A stretch of DNA of 44,117 nucleotides from positions 1 through 44,117 of the forward strand of contig JASAOO010003341.1 of the NCBI GenBank assembly GCA_030849075.1, given 5' to 3'. A program made the translations under genes and the position numbers. The notes under the pieces are model-generated. The model saw only the letters and a program-made list of their open reading frames with translations. It had not been told where the DNA came from and did not search any database. Positions 34,681 to 44,117 of the stretch are shown here, in pieces. Every line of letters begins with the position of its first letter. The stretch's first letter is position 1. The stretch is from Zelonia costaricensis. Lineage: Eukaryota > Euglenozoa > Kinetoplastea > Trypanosomatida > Trypanosomatidae.

Positions 34681-36425
34681 AAGGCGGCGGTGCAGCTGCA
34701 AGTGCCTCCCAGCGCGACTGTTGCCGACAAGTAGGAAAAGGCGTGGCGCTACTTGCGAGGGACACACACACACACACGTGTCTACACACGCGACCGTGCC
34801 AGACCAGCTTCGTGCCGGGCAACCGTTTGATGCTCGACGAGCTCCAAGGCGGGTGCGTGAGGGCAAAGCTAGGACGCGTGAGGGCAAAGCTAGGACGCGC
34901 AAGGATGGAGCACACACCGGTGAGGCTACGGGCGGTGTTAGCGGTGAGCGGTGATGTCGGTGCCGGTCGCTTCGACCCAGCATTCACACGATTTACAACC
35001 TGCACCAGCGGGAAAACAAACAGAAAAGGAGAAGGGCAGCGGGTGTGGTGGTGATGGTCGTGGCGGCACGGATCTGACAGTGCAGCGCTGGCCACTGCAC
35101 CGACAGCGTCAACGAGGGGAGCGGCAACTACGACGGGAGAAGAGAGCGAGAGGGGGGCAGTAAGGAGCAGCTACGTGCAGCGCTGGAGGGTGGGGGTGGG
35201 CTGTAGAGAAAGGGGGAGGGGAAGGGGTGGTGATGGCAGCCGCACCACGCGGGCAGACACACACGGCGATGCAAACAAGGAGAGAGAGAGAAGGGCGGAG
35301 GGAGACAACAATTACGCGCCAAAGGCAGCAAGCAACCAAGCAGGGATCGACGTGGCAGAAGGGAGAGAGAGAAGGGCGGAACCGAGTGAAGCGAGGAGGA
35401 GGAGGAGGAGGGAGGGAGTGGGGGGGGGCGGGGTGAAGGAGATGCCGAAGATAGCAGCGCTGTGGTCCTCCAAGCGACGTGTGTACAGGTGCCCCGTACC
35501 GAGACGGACACTCGCAAGACCGTCGTCGAACGTCAACGAGATCGCCAGGCGAGGGGGGGGGATGGGGGAATGCGGAGGCAGAGGCGGCTGGTTGCGTGTG
35601 TGTGTGCAAGTGATTCCGTGTGTGTGTAGTGCGGAGAAGGAGTTGACGGCGTCGCTCGTGGTGCTCACGTTCTTAGCCGGCAAGTCGGTCCTGTGCACCG
35701 ATCTCCCGCTCTCTCTTCTGCTTCGAAACTGATCCCAGCGACGAAGAAGTCAGAGGCGCCGGAGTGGGGTGAGGCGGAGACTCACCACTGGGACACACAC
35801 ACACACAGACCAAGATGCGAGCCGGCGACTACGGCAGTTGTGGCAAACCCCCGAGAACAGACAACAAGAGATCCAAGCCAATAATCTACAAGCCGACGCG
35901 ACACGTTCACCCAATCACGGAGACCCTAGCGTGAGCGTTCTAGACGAGACGGAGGCGTACCCAGTCTATTCTACCAGTGCGCACGGGTACCCCTCGTCCT
36001 TGCGCAGAGAAGGCGGCGCACGATCGTCGGGCGGGGCGGAAGGGGAGGGGGTGGGGTGTGTGTGGAGAAACGAGTATAGTGCTACTACGTGTAAATGCTG
36101 TAAGGGGGGAGGGGAAGAGAGGAAACGCAAGACGGGGAGGTGCGTAGGGTCCCTTTCTGTGCGCGTGCGGATGCGGCCCGAGAACGGCGGCAGAGCGTGG
36201 GGCTTGAGGGTGGGGGGGGGGGCGGGGGAGGAGGTGGATCGCACAGAGCGCCACGACACAGACACACAGACACAGAGAGGGAGGAGAGGCGAGGCTAGAA
36301 AGGCTGAAACGACGTCCACTGAACTCAACGGAATTGCGGGGGACAAGAGAGAAAAGGTGAAAGCGAGTGAGGTTCGACGAATGGACGCGATGTCGGCAAG
36401 TTTCGGGAGAGGGGCGGCGGTGTCC

Positions 36426-36459
36426 GTGAGTGAGTGAGTGAGTGTGTGTGTGTGTGTGT
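36426..36459. repeat. GTGA to GT microsatellite
   Basis: About four GTGA units followed by about nine GT units; similar in design to the array at 22091-22133. Confidence 0.9.
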
Positions 36460-36988
36460 ACGACGAGGAGTTGGAGAGACGAGACGAGACGGGGAGGGGG
36501 GAGGAGAGCGACGAGGAGACACAAGACGGCCAGCAAGGACGGCGGTGTGTACGCGACTGCGGCGGTGGACAGAAAGGCAGGACGGGAAAAGCGAGGGAGT
36601 GCGTGAGTGAGTGAGAGACACAAACAGACAAGTGGAGGAGGCGAGGCTGAGATAGGGAAAGACAGGAGAGAGGAGGACTAGGGGAGTGGTGAAGAGGAGG
36701 TGCTCAGTGAACGACACGAACGAGCTGCTAGTTTACCGACGAACGTTCCTAATGCGAAAAGGGTGAGAAGGGCGATGCGTTGAGGCGGAGTGTGCGGGAG
36801 GAGGGGGGGGGGAGGTGGAGGGCTTCTGGGCGTCGCTGCGAGGTCTCGCGGCGTTGCGCAGACACCAATAGAGAGTGAGAGGAGGTGTAGTGAAGCGGGG
36901 GAGGGGAGGGACACGCGACAAGGGACAAGGGAAGAAGACGTGAGGAGGGGCGGACGGGAAAGAAGGCTGTCGGAGGGGAGGGGATGGG

Positions 36989-37738
36989 CAAGAGAAACTG
37001 GAGAAACCGAGGAAAAGCAAACGAAGAACAAGCTGGACTGGGTTGGGCTGGACTCTTACACCGCGTGCTACTGAGTGGTGCTGCGCGCTTTCTGTTAAAC
37101 ACACAGTACGGGGGAGCGGGGCACCTACACGCGTGGGCGTGCGGTGAGGCGCGCTGAACACGTACCGTACGATGGGAGAGAGAAGGGGGAAGGAGAGGGA
37201 GGGAGCAAGAAAGGCAGTGGGGTGGAGAGAAGGGAGCGGCCGAGGCGGTGCCGATCTGCCGCACGCTTTGTGTGAGGTGGTGCAAGACACTTTCAGTCAC
37301 GTGCTAAGGAGACTACCTACAAGGACACAAGCACGTGTTCACCTACACACACAGCCTGCGTGNCAAGAGAAACTGGAGAAACCGAGGAAAAACAAACGAA
37401 GAACAAGCTGGGCTGGGTTGGGCTGGACTCTTACACCGCGTGCTACTGAGTGGTGCTGCGCGCTTTCTGTTAAACACCCGGTACGGGGGAGCGGGGCACC
37501 TACACGCGTGGGCGTGCGGTGAGGCGCGCTGAACACGTACCGTACGATGGGAGAAAGAAGGGGGAAGGAGAGGGAGGGAGCAAGAAAGGCAGTGGGGTGG
37601 AGAGAAGGGAGCGGCCGAGGCGGTGCCGATCTGCCGCACGCTTTGTGTGAGGTGGTGCAAGACACTTTCAGTCACGTGCTAAGGAGACTACCTACAAGGA
37701 CACAAGCACGTGTTCACCTACACACACAGCCTGCGTGC
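36989..37738. repeat. 375 bp tandem direct duplication with N at the joint
   Basis: Copy 1 is 36989-37363 and copy 2 is 37364-37738, at a constant offset of 375. I count five substitutions over 374 comparable bases and no indel. The last base of copy 1 is the ambiguous N at 37363, so the boundary of the duplication coincides with an assembly uncertainty. Confidence 0.95.
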
Positions 37739-38228
37739 ACGGGCTGCGGCGCTACAAGGGGACAAGGGAAAGGGAAGAAGAGGAGATGACGCGAGTGGGG
37801 TGCGGGAAGGGGCGGACGGCGTCGCGTCGGAGATGCGAGAGGGGGCAAAGAAGGGGGCGACGGAGGAAGAACAGCGGAGTGGGGTGGGGTGGGGTGGGGG
37901 GGGGGGTCAATCAACGCCACCACCGCACCGCACCGCAGCGCCAGCACGACTGGCCCGGAGCGACACAGGGAGAAAGGTGACCGAGGATCGGACTCGCGGA
38001 GGGCGGAATAGGGATGAGCGAAGCGCAACCAGCACCTACACACACGCATCAAGCACACCACGCATGAAAGTGCCTGCGGGCAGGCAGCGGTGCACCGCGG
38101 GTGCAGACGGATGGTGACGGAGGGGGGGGGGAAGGGGAGCGAGGCGGTGAGCGGCAGGGAGGAGCTCGCAGAGAAGATGGGCAGAGAAGGAGGAAAAGGA
38201 AGAGGGTTGAGGTCGTGGTGGTGGTGGT

Positions 38229-38243
38229 GGGGGGGGGGGGGGG
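38229..38243. repeat. G15 homopolymer
   Basis: Fifteen consecutive G on the plus strand preceded by GTG repeats; the longest homopolymer I see in the window. Confidence 0.9.
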
Positions 38244-39466
38244 CAGGATGCTCGTCGGGCGTGCTTGACGGCGGCCCTCTGTGCCTCCCTGCGTCACCCA
38301 CGACGTCTGCCACGGCAAGAAAATGTGACAGGACGCCTGAGTGGCGAGGTCAGCCGGGAGAGACCGGGATGGGCTTGCGAAGGGAAGCACAGGTAAGGGG
38401 GGGGGGAGGCAAAGACCGCCGCACGGACGCGACGGTGGGGAGCAGGTTGGGCCACCGCCGCAATGGTGATAATAGTGTGTGAGAGAGAGGTGGGGAGACG
38501 GGGACACGGAGCAGCTCCTCCACAAGCGAACAGCACAAAGCAAAAAAGGGTGACTTCTGGGAATCGAGTGGGTGCCGCTAGGGGCTGCGGAAATAGTGTG
38601 GTGGTTGAGGCGACGGCGGCGGCGCGCGTGCGCTTGCGGGGTTGGAGTTGACGCCGGCGAGATGTGAAGGGCTGGAGAGGAAGAATGTGTCTGCGTTCGG
38701 ACAGAGACGAGGCTGGGGGTGACTGCGGGGAGGGGGACTGCGGGGTGGGAGGATAGTGGGAGAGCGGTGGCTGCGCGGTGAGGGCAGGGGTCGTGGAGCG
38801 CGTGCTACACCGGAACACCCACGACGCCGCAGCGGAGATACGGAGCGGAACCAAAAATGAAGAAAACACCACAACCACAACAACCACACAGAAGGAGCGA
38901 GAAACAAAAGAAAAGCCGCGAATTTGCCGCTGCTACCGCGTGTGGATCGTGTCTTCGTGTCCCTCTGCGTGACTTACGGCGGATTGGTTGGTTCGTGCGA
39001 AAGGGTGCGCCAGGCGGGGTTGGGGGAAGGTGTGGAGGAGGAGGAGGAGGAAGAGGGAGGGGCGGGGGCGGGGGGCGAGCTGGCAGACAGACGGCAAAGA
39101 ATAGGAGTCAGGGCAATGAAAACGAAACTTCGTTCGCGAGCCCACAAATAAAGGCACACACGCACGCGCACACCGGTGACGCTGGCCGCAGTGCTAGGGT
39201 AGGGGTCTGGCAAACACGGAGCGTGCAGTCCCGGAGGAGTCGCAGGTGGACGAGCTCGTGTGAATCGGCGCTCCGTCCGCGCTTGGCCTGAATGTGTGTG
39301 TGTGTGTGTGTGAGGGGGGGGTGCCTCTCTGTGTAGGTGCACGGTACTGTGGGGTCGGGGCGGCGCAGCGGGCAGAGGGAAACAAGGGAAGACAAAAACC
39401 AAACAACAAAGCTCGAACAAGCACAAGTCCAAAATCAGAAGTTTAGTGCGCAGTCCGTCGATCTCT

Positions 39467-39498
<32 letters not shown>

Positions 39499-39499
39499 C
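39467..39499. repeat. Interrupted (CA)n array
   Basis: About 16 CA units with one AAA interruption. Confidence 0.9.
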
Positions 39500-40443
39500 G
39501 CACACAAATGCACGCCTGCAGACGTGCACGTTGCGTGGAGTTGAAGTCGAGGCGGAGGGGTTTGAGGGCGAGGGGGGTGGGTGGGGGAGGAGGGAGTAGA
39601 GCGGAGCGTGGGCGCGGGCGGTGACGAGGGTGGAAAGGTGAGAGAGTCTTGAGGTGGCCCTGTCGCGAAGGCAGCTGGAGTGAGGTGGGTGGAATAGGGA
39701 GCAGAGCAAAGCACACTACGAAAATAGGCACACACATACACAAGCGCGGGAGGCGGGAACACACGTAGGCGATGTGCGACCCAGGCGCGCCTTCCGTTTA
39801 CAGCTTATTTGCGAGGCCCCACAGCGCAGGGTGTGGGTGGGTGATGTGTGGAGGGCGTGAGGTCGAGTGTGTGTGTGTGTGGGGGGGGGGGCAGTGTCGG
39901 TAAGGGTACGGGATGCGTTGCGGCGGAGAATGAGGAGCATGGGGAACCGGGCATTGGCGAGTCTTCCTCACTGCAGTCGCTCCAGCACCCAGCCCCTCAC
40001 ACACGCGTACGGTCGGGGTGGAAACTGGGGCAGCGAGGGCGTCAAAGTTTGTGTTCATCTCGTGCGCGCGCATCTTTGCGGTTTCCATGCGCCACTTTGG
40101 GGGGGGGGCGCACCGGTGGCTGCATCGTGCCGTCGCGGTGAAGCTTGCAGAGAGGTTCACACACAAACACACACACACACACAAAGGTACACGCACCAGC
40201 TGCGACGGGTCAGCAGATCAACGACACCAAAACGGAGGGATGGCGATCTCGAGATGCGGCGGCGCCGTGCGTCCAGAGAAAAAGGAAAGGCGGCTTTCCT
40301 TCTTACGAGTGCAGGACGGCACGGTGCACGTGCGACTCGATGCGGCTGCCCACCCCACGCCGTCCGCTGTTCTTCTCTCTCTTGTGCTCTACAAAGCCCG
40401 TGTCGAGGGAGCGGAGGTCGTCGCCCTGCGCGACGGCAACAAA

Positions 40444-41559
40444 TCAGCCGGATACGATTGGGCCGTACTGGATGTACGCCTCGGCTGCGTCGTGCGCACC
40501 GGAAGTCCGGACCGCGGAGGAAGAGGGCGGCAGCGGCGGAGCGACATCGGAGCGGGCTGTGCCTGCGGGGCGGCGACGCACCCCACACACCTCAGCCACG
40601 AGGGAGGAGTCGCGGCTGCTCATGGCGACGTCGACGCACGCCGCACGCACCCGACGCGCTTCCGCGTCGCTGCGGTCACGCGGATCGGCATCCAGCGGAG
40701 GCGCTGGGCGGTTGCTGTGGTATTGCCCGTGCTGCGGCTCGGCTGCGCTGGACGGCTTGGGCAGTCGCCAGAAGCTTGGAGCGGGCACCACGTAGATCCT
40801 CCGAAAGTGCCCGCCGTCACCGCTGTTTTCGTCGAAGAGGTGCGCTGGTGCGAGATCGGCGGTGGGACGGGTCACCGGTGTGCTGTTGTGGCCGCTGTCT
40901 GCGCGGCGAGCGGGACGTGGTTCTCCTGCGCTCGCAGGGGCGGGCACGTCATAGACGTCGTAGTGCGAGTGCCCCTCGCCGTCGCGGGGCCGCTCATGCA
41001 GCCCAGCCTCTGCCAGGAGATCTGGCGGTAGCATTGAGCAGGCGTTGCGCGTCTCGTACCACGCCGCGCCGTCGTCGGCGTCTGTCTCCTCGCACGTCTG
41101 CTGTACTGATGGGGGAAGCAGGGAGACGAGCACCGCGGCGAGACGCCGTGCCGCGGCGCCGTCCGCGCGGGCTCGCGGCTGCAGGCGGTAGAGGCGGTGC
41201 GTGGCAGACGCCAGTGACGATGAAGACGCCACCGCTGCGCCCGCGCCGGGCACCTCGACGTGCAACTCCACCACCCCGGCTGGCACGACATGGCGGACCT
41301 GGACGACGTCCTGCACGTGCACCGTGAAGGCGAAGCCGGTCGCAACTACCCGGAGAAACAGCTTACTGCGCGTGAGGACGAGCACCACGTTGGCGGCCGC
41401 CACGGGGCGGCAGCCTCGCTCAATCAAGACGAGGCCGCACCAGAGGCTGTGCTGCCCTGTAGGAGCCTCCGCATGGCGGTGGGCAAAGAGGTCCGCCGCG
41501 CGCTGCCCACGACTTCGCGCGTCGGCAGGGGACATCAAGGATGCGCTAGAGCTCCACAT
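40444..41559 (-). CDS. Unknown 371-residue protein, possible PH-like domain
   Basis: The preferred start is the ATG at 41557-41559 (MWSSSASLMSPADARSRG). Another in-frame ATG at 41763 precedes a strong C/T tract (about 41712-41690), so it probably lies upstream of the splice acceptor. Residues about 38-150 alternate short beta-type stretches (SLWCGLVLIERG, ANVVLVLTRSKLFLRVV, AFTVHVQDVVQVRHVV, GVVELHVEVPG, HRLYRLQP) and end in a helix (GAAARRLAAVLVSLL). This is the strand-helix order of a PH-like fold, and the central stretches resemble the PH-like modules seen in trypanosomatid proteins. The remaining 220 residues are charged and Pro/Ser/Ala-rich, with RRIYVVPAPSFWRLPKPSS at about 273-291 as the only hydrophobic motif. 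There is no membrane span. The fold call is an inference. Confidence 0.7.
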   Translation of the reverse strand: MWSSSASLMSPADARSRGQRAADLFAHRHAEAPTGQHSLWCGLVLIERGCRPVAAANVVLVLTRSKLFLRVVATGFAFTVHVQDVVQVRHVVPAGVVELHVEVPGAGAAVASSSSLASATHRLYRLQPRARADGAAARRLAAVLVSLLPPSVQQTCEETDADDGAAWYETRNACSMLPPDLLAEAGLHERPRDGEGHSHYDVYDVPAPASAGEPRPARRADSGHNSTPVTRPTADLAPAHLFDENSGDGGHFRRIYVVPAPSFWRLPKPSSAAEPQHGQYHSNRPAPPLDADPRDRSDAEARRVRAACVDVAMSSRDSSLVAEVCGVRRRPAGTARSDVAPPLPPSSSAVRTSGAHDAAEAYIQYGPIVSG

Positions 41560-42050
41560 CGAACAGCACGGGAGCGATGAGGTAAACCTCTCCCGTAATA
41601 CGCAGCTGAGGCGATGCGCAGAGTGCGGATGTTCACGTGTTCGTGAGGCTCGCCCGGCCGGAAAGTCGGGCGTCAGCGTGTAAAGCGGGGGAGGGGAGGG
41701 GAGGGGGTGCGGTAGCGGGGAGCTGGAACGCAAGTGATGCCGCTGACGTGCGTGCGGTGTCATGAAAAGGGCTCGCCCCAAACGCGTGCCGGTCGCCGCG
41801 CACGTGTGAAGGAGACGCGGCACCTGTGCTCATCCGTGCGTGAGCGAAACTCACGAGACCGGGAGGTGTGTGGGGTGCATGGAGGCTGACATCCAGTCGC
41901 TTTGAACTCCTGTTGCGTCAAACTCCGTCTCTTACTGAGATGTCGGGCGCATCGGCGGTAGTATGTGTGTGTGTGTGTGCGTTTGTGTGCAAGCAAAGGC
42001 GTTCGCAGCAGGGCAAGGCCACCGCACCATCGCGGATTGGTGACATGCGG
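41560..42050. other. Intergenic gap, no gene seen
   Basis: About 490 bp with a G-rich (sense C/T) tract at 41690-41712 that may serve trans-splicing of the PH-like gene, and a GT run at about 41964-41978. Confidence 0.55.
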
Positions 42051-42989
42051 TCAGCTTGACGTCTGCTGCCGACTGTCCCCACCACCGCCACCCTCCTCAC
42101 ACGCCGCTGACGGTGTGCGGAGCTGCGGGTTTCGCCGCTGCCGCCTCTGCTGCATGTGCAGCTCCAGCGCCGCGGTCTCCTTGCGACTGCGCTTCAAGGC
42201 CCGTTTCTGCTCCTTGAGCGCGCGCTTGTGTCGCTGCGCCACCTCCGCGTCGTGCGCCGCGGGATCCACGGCGCAGCGCAGCACGGCGGAGGCGAGGAAC
42301 AGGCCGAAGAGGGGTGGCATGTAGCTGATGGTCCCGTTCATGGCGCGGTCGCGGCCGCCGGCCTCCTGCCTTTGCGGCTCCAGCGGCCGCATGCCCTTCT
42401 CCGTGCTGTGCACGACGGTGATGGCACCGGGGCCTATGCCGCGCTTCCGCATCGCCGCCCGACACATGCGCGCGAGTCCGTCGTTCTCCGTGCTGAAGAG
42501 GTCGCCGACGGCGACGCTGGATGGGTCCAGTCGACCACCCGCGCCGCAGGAGGAGTACACGCGCAGCTTCAACTTCACGGCCGCCGCCAGCAGCGACACC
42601 TTGCACTCCACGCTGTCGATGCAGTCCACCACAAACTGGTACCGCTGCCGCAACAGCAGTTCCTCGATGTCCTCCGCCGTGATGAAGGCGTCCAGGGCAA
42701 CGATGCGGCAGTGCGGGTTGACGTCTCGCAGCCGGCGCGCCAGCTCCTCGACCTTGCTCTTGCCGGTGGTGCTATCCAGGGCGATGAGCTGACGGTTCTT
42801 GTTCGAGGACGTCACGACGTCGTGGTCGACAATCGTGATGGCCCCAATGCCAGCCCGCACGAGCGCCTCGGCGCAGTGGCCACCGACCCCTCCCGTCCCA
42901 GCCAGAAACACATTCGTGCCCTGCAGCGAGCGAATTCCTGCATCGCCAATGAGGATCTGCGTCCGCTCGTACAGGGCGGAGTTGAGCAT
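42051..42989 (-). CDS. TcdA-like E1-type enzyme, probable tRNA threonylcarbamoyladenosine dehydratase
   Basis: 312 residues from the ATG at 42987-42989 (MLNSALYERTQILIGDAG). The ThiF/E1-like nucleotide-binding fold is clear: GTGGVGGHCAEALVRAGIG at 31-49, the acidic end of the second strand IVDHD at 53-57, SNKNRQ at 62-67, and CIDSVECKVSLLA at 123-135. SSCGAGGRLDPSSVAVGDL (146-164), VVHSTEKGMRPL and MNGTISYMPPLFGLFLASAV (about 217-236) follow the bacterial TcdA (CsdL) pattern. TcdA uses ATP to activate the carboxyl group of t6A37 in ANN-decoding tRNAs and closes it to cyclic t6A. Yeast Tcd1/Tcd2 do this at the mitochondrial outer membrane. Length without the tail is close to bacterial TcdA (about 270). 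A Lys/Arg-rich C-terminal extension (from about 252) is extra. Other E1-like families are less likely. Confidence 0.85.
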   Translation of the reverse strand: MLNSALYERTQILIGDAGIRSLQGTNVFLAGTGGVGGHCAEALVRAGIGAITIVDHDVVTSSNKNRQLIALDSTTGKSKVEELARRLRDVNPHCRIVALDAFITAEDIEELLLRQRYQFVVDCIDSVECKVSLLAAAVKLKLRVYSSCGAGGRLDPSSVAVGDLFSTENDGLARMCRAAMRKRGIGPGAITVVHSTEKGMRPLEPQRQEAGGRDRAMNGTISYMPPLFGLFLASAVLRCAVDPAAHDAEVAQRHKRALKEQKRALKRSRKETAALELHMQQRRQRRNPQLRTPSAACEEGGGGGDSRQQTSS

Positions 42990-44117
42990 GCTAATAAAAC
43001 ACGTGGAGCTGCGTGAAGCTCTGTGCAAGTGCGCGCGTGTGTGTGTGTGTGTGTGTGTCAGTAAGAGGGTATAGTTTGCATAAAGGGAGGATAACGGATA
43101 CGGGGAGGCTGCCACACAGGTTGCACCACCGCGTGCCGCCCTCTGCGCCACTTGCTCCATTTGTGCGACCGCAGGGACTGCCAGCCCTCCCTCCGCAGGC
43201 CCCTGCACCGCACCCACAGCATCGTGGGACACAAGCTGCTTAGTGGCTGGGAATGAGGGGCAGGACGTGCTGGTGGGCTGACCATTGGCACGTCTGCCGC
43301 TGTCGCCACCGCCTCAATCGCCCACTGTTTCGTCCTAGGCTTCCTTGTCTGCTTCAGAGTCATGTGCTGCTCCCATACAGCGCCGGAGACACGGCCACGT
43401 CCGCGCACCTCTCACGCACACCCAAACGCACCAACACAAAAATGTGTGAGAAGAAAACCGCACAACGTGGGCGGCTTGAGGATGCACAAGGGTCTAAAGC
43501 GGCGGCACAATCGGACTGCAGAGAGCGGCAAACGGCTCTCTATCGCACACGGCTCGCCGGCATCACCCACGCCATGACGCCTGAAGCCCCCCCCCCCTCT
43601 CCTCCGAGCACCCACCACGACTTCCCGATTCCATGAACCAAACAGCACAGGGGACACAGACGAGCAGAGAAACAACAGGAAACGGCAGCAGGGCGGCGGC
43701 GCGAACGAGACGGCAGCAGCGAGTCAAGCAGACAGCATGTGGGAGGGACACGAGAGCGTGGCTGGGCACCGTTCCTGTTGCTCGCCTCCTCACGACGCAC
43801 AGCGGAGGTCCCTGTCGATCGCCAGCGACACCGGAGGTCGTGGAGAGCACACAACAACAACACAGCAGGCGCCGACCGTGGCGCCACCGATCGCCAACAC
43901 CGTCGCAAAGCTCCAGCCCGCTCGAGCCGTAACGCAACAAGGCCACTGTGTACCAAACCACAAATCTCTGTGTGTCCACCACGTCCCCGACGCGCAGTCA
44001 CATTCGGCATCACCCTTTGCCTGACGAGGCACATTTCAGAAGGCCGAGCCACGCCGCCCCGGTGCAGAGCACACCAACGAGAGAGGTCGGCACTTCCGCC
44101 GCTGTTACTGTATTGGC
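42990..44117. other. Right-edge gap with GT array, no gene seen
   Basis: About 1.1 kb upstream of the TcdA-like gene. It holds (GT)11 at 43037-43058 and, on the sense strand, a T/C tract near 43092-43076. A minus frame at 43540-44052 is Cys/Arg/Ser-rich and unconvincing. Confidence 0.55.
43037..43058. repeat. (GT)11 array
   Basis: Uninterrupted GT on the plus strand, about 50 bp upstream of the TcdA-like start, probably within or next to its 5' UTR. Confidence 0.95.

Larger units (their letters stand above)
34568..40443. other. 5.9 kb gene-poor stretch
   Basis: The largest gap of the window. The plus strand is G/A-rich throughout, with a short direct repeat at about 34856-34894 (two 18 bp copies), a GTGA/GT array at 36426-36459, the 375 bp tandem duplication at 36989-37738, a G15 run at 38229-38243, a GT array near 39293-39312 and a CA array at 39467-39499. 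Minus frames of 100-230 codons occur, but they are Pro/Ser/His-rich translations of pyrimidine tracts. I find no convincing protein or RNA gene. Confidence 0.6.

Noticed and set aside
39867..41327. Plus-strand open frame of 486 codons
   Set aside because: It overlaps the minus-strand PH-like gene, is arginine-rich, starts in GT-repeat sequence and lacks any domain pattern.
43540..44052. Minus-strand frame of 170 codons at the right edge
   Set aside because: Arg/Cys/Ser-rich with no domain or balanced composition; more likely UTR of the next gene upstream.

Overview
The window looks like nuclear DNA of a trypanosomatid flagellate of the Leishmania/Leptomonas/Crithidia group. The evidence is intronless genes that all lie on the minus strand, very GC-rich coding sequence with alanine-rich proteins, and gaps of 0.4-6 kb full of (GT)n/(CA)n arrays and G-runs. 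On the sense strand, pyrimidine-rich tracts followed by AG stand before many starts, as expected for spliced-leader trans-splicing in a polycistronic unit read from right to left. I cannot fix the species. No plus-strand gene, tRNA, rRNA, CRISPR array or insertion sequence was found.

Layout in transcription order (right to left). 44.1-42.0 kb: a TcdA/ThiF-type E1-like enzyme, probably tRNA threonylcarbamoyladenosine dehydratase. 41.6-40.4 kb: an unknown protein with a possible PH-like fold. 40.4-34.6 kb: a 5.9 kb stretch without a convincing gene, holding a 375 bp tandem duplication with an N exactly at the joint. 34.6-30.6 kb: a large kelch-propeller protein. 28.8-23.1 kb: an 1887-residue leucine-rich-repeat protein matching LRRC9, probably flagellar. 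22.1-21.4 kb: a probable MPP6 (MPHOSPH6) exosome cofactor. 20.7-18.6 kb: a coiled-coil protein. 17.6-15.1 kb: an ER-type DnaJ-thioredoxin membrane protein. 12.8-12.1 kb: an unknown 226-residue protein. 11.3-7.3 kb: two tandem Trm13-family tRNA 2'-O-methyltransferases. 6.8-4.9 kb: two small single-span membrane proteins. 3.7-3.4 kb: a candidate 80-residue gene. 2.8-1.7 kb: a type II membrane protein resembling a glycosyltransferase. 0.5 kb to the left edge: an unknown protein cut off by the window.

The genes do not form one pathway, as is usual in trypanosomatid polycistronic units, although three of them (TcdA-like and both Trm13 paralogues) modify tRNA. The most notable observation is that the two Trm13 paralogues share a 538 bp catalytic-core block that is almost identical at DNA level, while the rest of the genes has diverged strongly. 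This points to recent gene conversion, or to a chimeric assembly. The function calls rest on motif recognition by eye; no database search was run.
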